64,000 nt of DNA from contig NC_020156.1 in the NCBI RefSeq assembly GCF_000332115.1, positions 1,116,001 to 1,180,000 on the forward strand. The letters run 5' to 3'. Origin of the DNA: Nonlabens dokdonensis DSW-6. GTDB taxonomy: Bacteria > Bacteroidota > Bacteroidia > Flavobacteriales > Flavobacteriaceae. This document shows, piece by piece, positions 61,975 to 64,000 of the stretch. The notes under the pieces are model-generated. The model searched no databases, was not told the DNA's origin, and saw only the letters and a program-made list of their open reading frames with translations. The translations under genes were made by a program, and so were the position numbers. Position 1 is the stretch's first letter; every line of letters starts with the position of its first letter.

Positions 61975-63390
61975 ATGAAAAATTTCCACAAACTTTTTGC
62001 AATTGCTGTTTTAACAGTAATTACTTTCTCTTGTGTTGAAGACGACGACTTCAGCATTCCAGATACAGCTGCGGTAGATATAGAGGCTCCAGCAAACTTA
62101 ATAGACATGAGCGCGGTAATTGGCCTTATAGGACAGTCTCAAACTGGCACTGTTACATTTGAAAATAATGAGCAATTTATAGAAGGTTATGTTATATCAA
62201 GTGATGAGGCCGGTAATTTCTTTGAAGAATTAATTATTCAAGACGCAATTCAAAATCCTACAGCTGGAATAAAAGTGTTAATCGATAATAGCCCTTTATT
62301 TACGACTTATGCTCCAGGACAGCGCATATATGTAAAACTAGACGGTCTTACTGCAGGACTTTCTAACGGCGTACCTGTTTTAGGTCTAAATGGTAGCGGT
62401 GTTATAGAAAAAATTGCTCCCTCACAACAAACTGAAGTTATCTTAAGAGATAGTGAGATTTTTGATATTGTGCCGACACCAGTTACTGGCCCTTCGGAAT
62501 TTACTACGGCGAAGCTGTTGACATTAATTCAATTACCTGAGGCTCAATTTACAGATGGTGATATTTCTGCTAATAGAACCTTTGCAGCTGAACCTACAGA
62601 CCAATTTGATGGGGTACGTTTTATACAAACTTGTGGAGACTTTTTTGCAGCGCCTATTAGGTTAGAAACAAGTACATTCTCAGACTTCAAAGCACTAAGA
62701 TTACCTAATGGTAGCGGTTCTATTACTGCAATCCTACAAAGAGATTTTAGAGATGACTTTTTTGTTCTTTCCGTTAACTCTCCAGAAGATTTTAACTTTG
62801 ACCCTAATACAAGATGTAATTTTGATATAGTTGCATGTGGAACTGTTGCAAACGCAGGAACAAACACACTTCTTTTTGAAAACTTTGAAACTCAATCTAC
62901 AGGTGCAGCAGCAATGCCAGCAGGATGGACTAACTTTCAAGAAGAAGGTACTGAGACATGGGAAGTTTATACTGCTACGGGAGCAAATGCCTCTCTAGGA
63001 AAAAGTGTTAATTGTGGTTCTTTTAGATCTGGAGACGCAAGCACAGTAGCTTGGTTAATTACTCCTCAATTTGATTTTGACGCACAAACGGGAGAAGTAT
63101 TCTCTTTTGAAACTTCTAATAGTTTCGCTGATGGTTCATCTATGGAAGTACTTTTTAGCAACGACTGGGATGGAACAACTGCTGGAATAGCAACCGCATC
63201 TTGGGAGCCTATGGCAGATCCTGTTGTAGTAAGTGATAGTGAAGCTTTTGGTAACTGGGTGTTTTCAGAAAATGTATCTCTAGACTGTGTAACTGGGACT
63301 GGAGCTATTGCTTTTAGATATATAGGTAGTGGTGATGCAGGAACTGATGGAACTTATGAGCTAGATAATATCTCTTTAACTAGCAACTAA
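61975..63390 (+). CDS. DUF5689 lipoprotein
   Basis: A 471-residue predicted lipoprotein. The start at 61975 gives MKNFHKLFAIAVLTVITFSC, a type II signal with lipidated Cys; an upstream in-frame ATG at 61948 lacks a good signal. Residues about 50-280 fit DUF5689 (FIEGYVISSDEAGNFFEELI, GQRIYVKLDGL), and about 290-471 form a jelly-roll-like domain (LLFENFETQSTG to GTYELDNISLTSN). It forms a pair with the upstream receptor; a role in substrate capture is inference. A palindrome copy and a terminator follow. Confidence 0.85.
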   Translation: MKNFHKLFAIAVLTVITFSCVEDDDFSIPDTAAVDIEAPANLIDMSAVIGLIGQSQTGTVTFENNEQFIEGYVISSDEAGNFFEELIIQDAIQNPTAGIKVLIDNSPLFTTYAPGQRIYVKLDGLTAGLSNGVPVLGLNGSGVIEKIAPSQQTEVILRDSEIFDIVPTPVTGPSEFTTAKLLTLIQLPEAQFTDGDISANRTFAAEPTDQFDGVRFIQTCGDFFAAPIRLETSTFSDFKALRLPNGSGSITAILQRDFRDDFFVLSVNSPEDFNFDPNTRCNFDIVACGTVANAGTNTLLFENFETQSTGAAAMPAGWTNFQEEGTETWEVYTATGANASLGKSVNCGSFRSGDASTVAWLITPQFDFDAQTGEVFSFETSNSFADGSSMEVLFSNDWDGTTAGIATASWEPMADPVVVSDSEAFGNWVFSENVSLDCVTGTGAIAFRYIGSGDAGTDGTYELDNISLTSN

Positions 63391-63413
63391 TTTTTTAGGA
63401 TATATTACTATTC

Positions 63414-63429
63414 CGCTTTCGCGAAAGCG
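63414..63429. repeat. Dispersed palindrome, copy 16 (intergenic)
   Basis: Perfect copy, 24 bases after the DUF5689 stop and eight bases before the terminator. Confidence 0.95.
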
Positions 63430-63437
63430 GAACTCTT

Positions 63438-63477
63438 AAAAGCCTCTCTATTCTTAAATGAATAGAGAGGCTTTTTT
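63438..63477 (+). terminator. Terminator after the DUF5689 lipoprotein gene
   Basis: A 16-base perfect stem, AAAAGCCTCTCTATTC (63438-63453) with GAATAGAGAGGCTTTT (63460-63475), then T. Confidence 0.93.
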
Positions 63478-64000
63478 ATGAATACACATTTTTTAAAAGC
63501 ATAACAGATAGATTCCCTACAGTAATTATAGGACACCACTAACTGATTATAACAATTCCTCAAGTTCCTATTATAAATACTAAAGCAGTAATAATTTAAA
63601 AACTATTTACTTAGACAAAAGCAATCCTTTCAAATCAAGAACTGTTGATTACAACGCCTCAATAATAGTTTATTAATAGGCTTTTTACACCTTGCAAAAG
63701 GATTAAATTGTTATCAGGTTTAAAAGATTAATTTGATCGGAAAGTTGTTAAGCAAAATGATCATAAACATTTCAAACCAGCAATGAAAACTGACTAGTGA
63801 TTATGATAGTCCTGATTTATATGAAGTTCAAACATAAACTCCAACGTTTGTACGCTAACAGTTTAAAGGCCATGTAACATGATAGCAAGTTTTTATCAAT
63901 CTATATAGTCCTTATACGTTCTGCGATAAGAAATCAAATTGTAAACATAAATTCTAAATGGTATTTAAAGTTCTCTACGTTTCATCTTCAAGTCTCAATA
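63478..64000. other. Gene-free stretch at the right edge
   Basis: About 520 AT-rich bases with no open frame of note on either strand, no palindrome copy and no recognisable RNA gene. It may be the upstream region of a gene beyond the edge. Confidence 0.5.

Noticed and set aside
2977..63429. The palindrome as transcription terminators
   Set aside because: The copies lack T-runs, have no loop and lie inside genes as often as between them; true terminators sit separately beside two of them.
1..64000. CRISPR arrays, insertion sequences, prophage or biosynthetic gene clusters
   Set aside because: No direct-repeat array, transposase, integrase or large synthase was seen; the gene content is core-like.

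Overview
The window is a 64 kb piece of a low-GC chromosome from the phylum Bacteroidota, almost certainly a marine member of the Flavobacteriaceae. Support comes from a type IX secretion translocon (sprA) in a ruvA-sprA-gcvH-vanZ-tonB-remB neighbourhood, two cargo proteins with type IX C-terminal sorting domains, an alternative complex III/cytochrome oxidase operon, the gene string epimerase-DUF4296-dihydroorotase-glycosyltransferase-DUF4271-hemD, and Bacteroidota-type promoters (TTG, then TAnnTTTG). A genus such as Nonlabens or Dokdonia is plausible but not proven. No rRNA, tRNA, CRISPR array, prophage or insertion sequence was seen. The gene content is core-like.

Layout. 1-2.2 kb: ergothioneine genes egtB (cut by the left edge) and egtD, then a DUF427 gene. 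2.4-6.1 kb: a lipoprotein, then rplM-rpsI and rpsB-tsf, with a terminator, a candidate promoter and a folded leader in front of rpsB. 6.1-10.6 kb: a cysteine-less alkyltransferase-like protein, a LysE-type exporter, trmB, a MurG-like glycosyltransferase and a PhoR/PhoB-type two-component pair. 10.9-20.1 kb: a type IX cargo protein, a LuxE-like protein, tyrS, an epimerase, a DUF4296 lipoprotein, dihydroorotase, a dolichol-phosphate-mannose-synthase-like enzyme, DUF4271 and hemD. 20.2-25.0 kb: pckA, DUF423, a saccharopine-dehydrogenase-like enzyme, a zinc metallopeptidase with an in-frame stop codon, and a truncated haemoglobin. 25.0-37.8 kb: the gliding/secretion block (remB, two tonB genes, VanZ-like gene, gcvH, sprA, ruvA). 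37.8-45.6 kb: a malic enzyme, an orphan sorting-domain remnant, a second type IX cargo protein, a cytochrome P450, ruvB and a peroxiredoxin-like protein. 45.6-57.1 kb: the respiratory operon actABCDEF-coxB-coxA on the minus strand. 57.3-63.4 kb: a SPOR protein, an exported endonuclease/phosphatase-fold protein, a TonB-dependent receptor and a DUF5689 lipoprotein. The last 520 bases hold no recognisable gene.

The most unusual signal is not a gene. A 16-base perfect palindrome, CGCTTTCGCGAAAGCG, occurs 16 times by eye (14 perfect, one with one mismatch, one with two). The copies are strikingly evenly spaced: start-to-start gaps are 2.3-5.5 kb, mean 4.03 kb, standard deviation about 1.0 kb, whereas random placement would give a standard deviation near the mean. 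Nine copies lie inside genes and use only two of three possible reading frames (Ala-Phe-Ala-Lys-Ala seven times, Arg-Phe-Arg-Glu-Ser twice). In two exported proteins the palindrome encodes part of the signal peptide next to the predicted cleavage region. Seven copies are intergenic, far more than the small non-coding fraction predicts, and they fall either 10-24 bases after a stop codon or 85-117 bases upstream of a minus-strand start codon. It looks like a genome-wide binding, uptake or chromosome-organising site.
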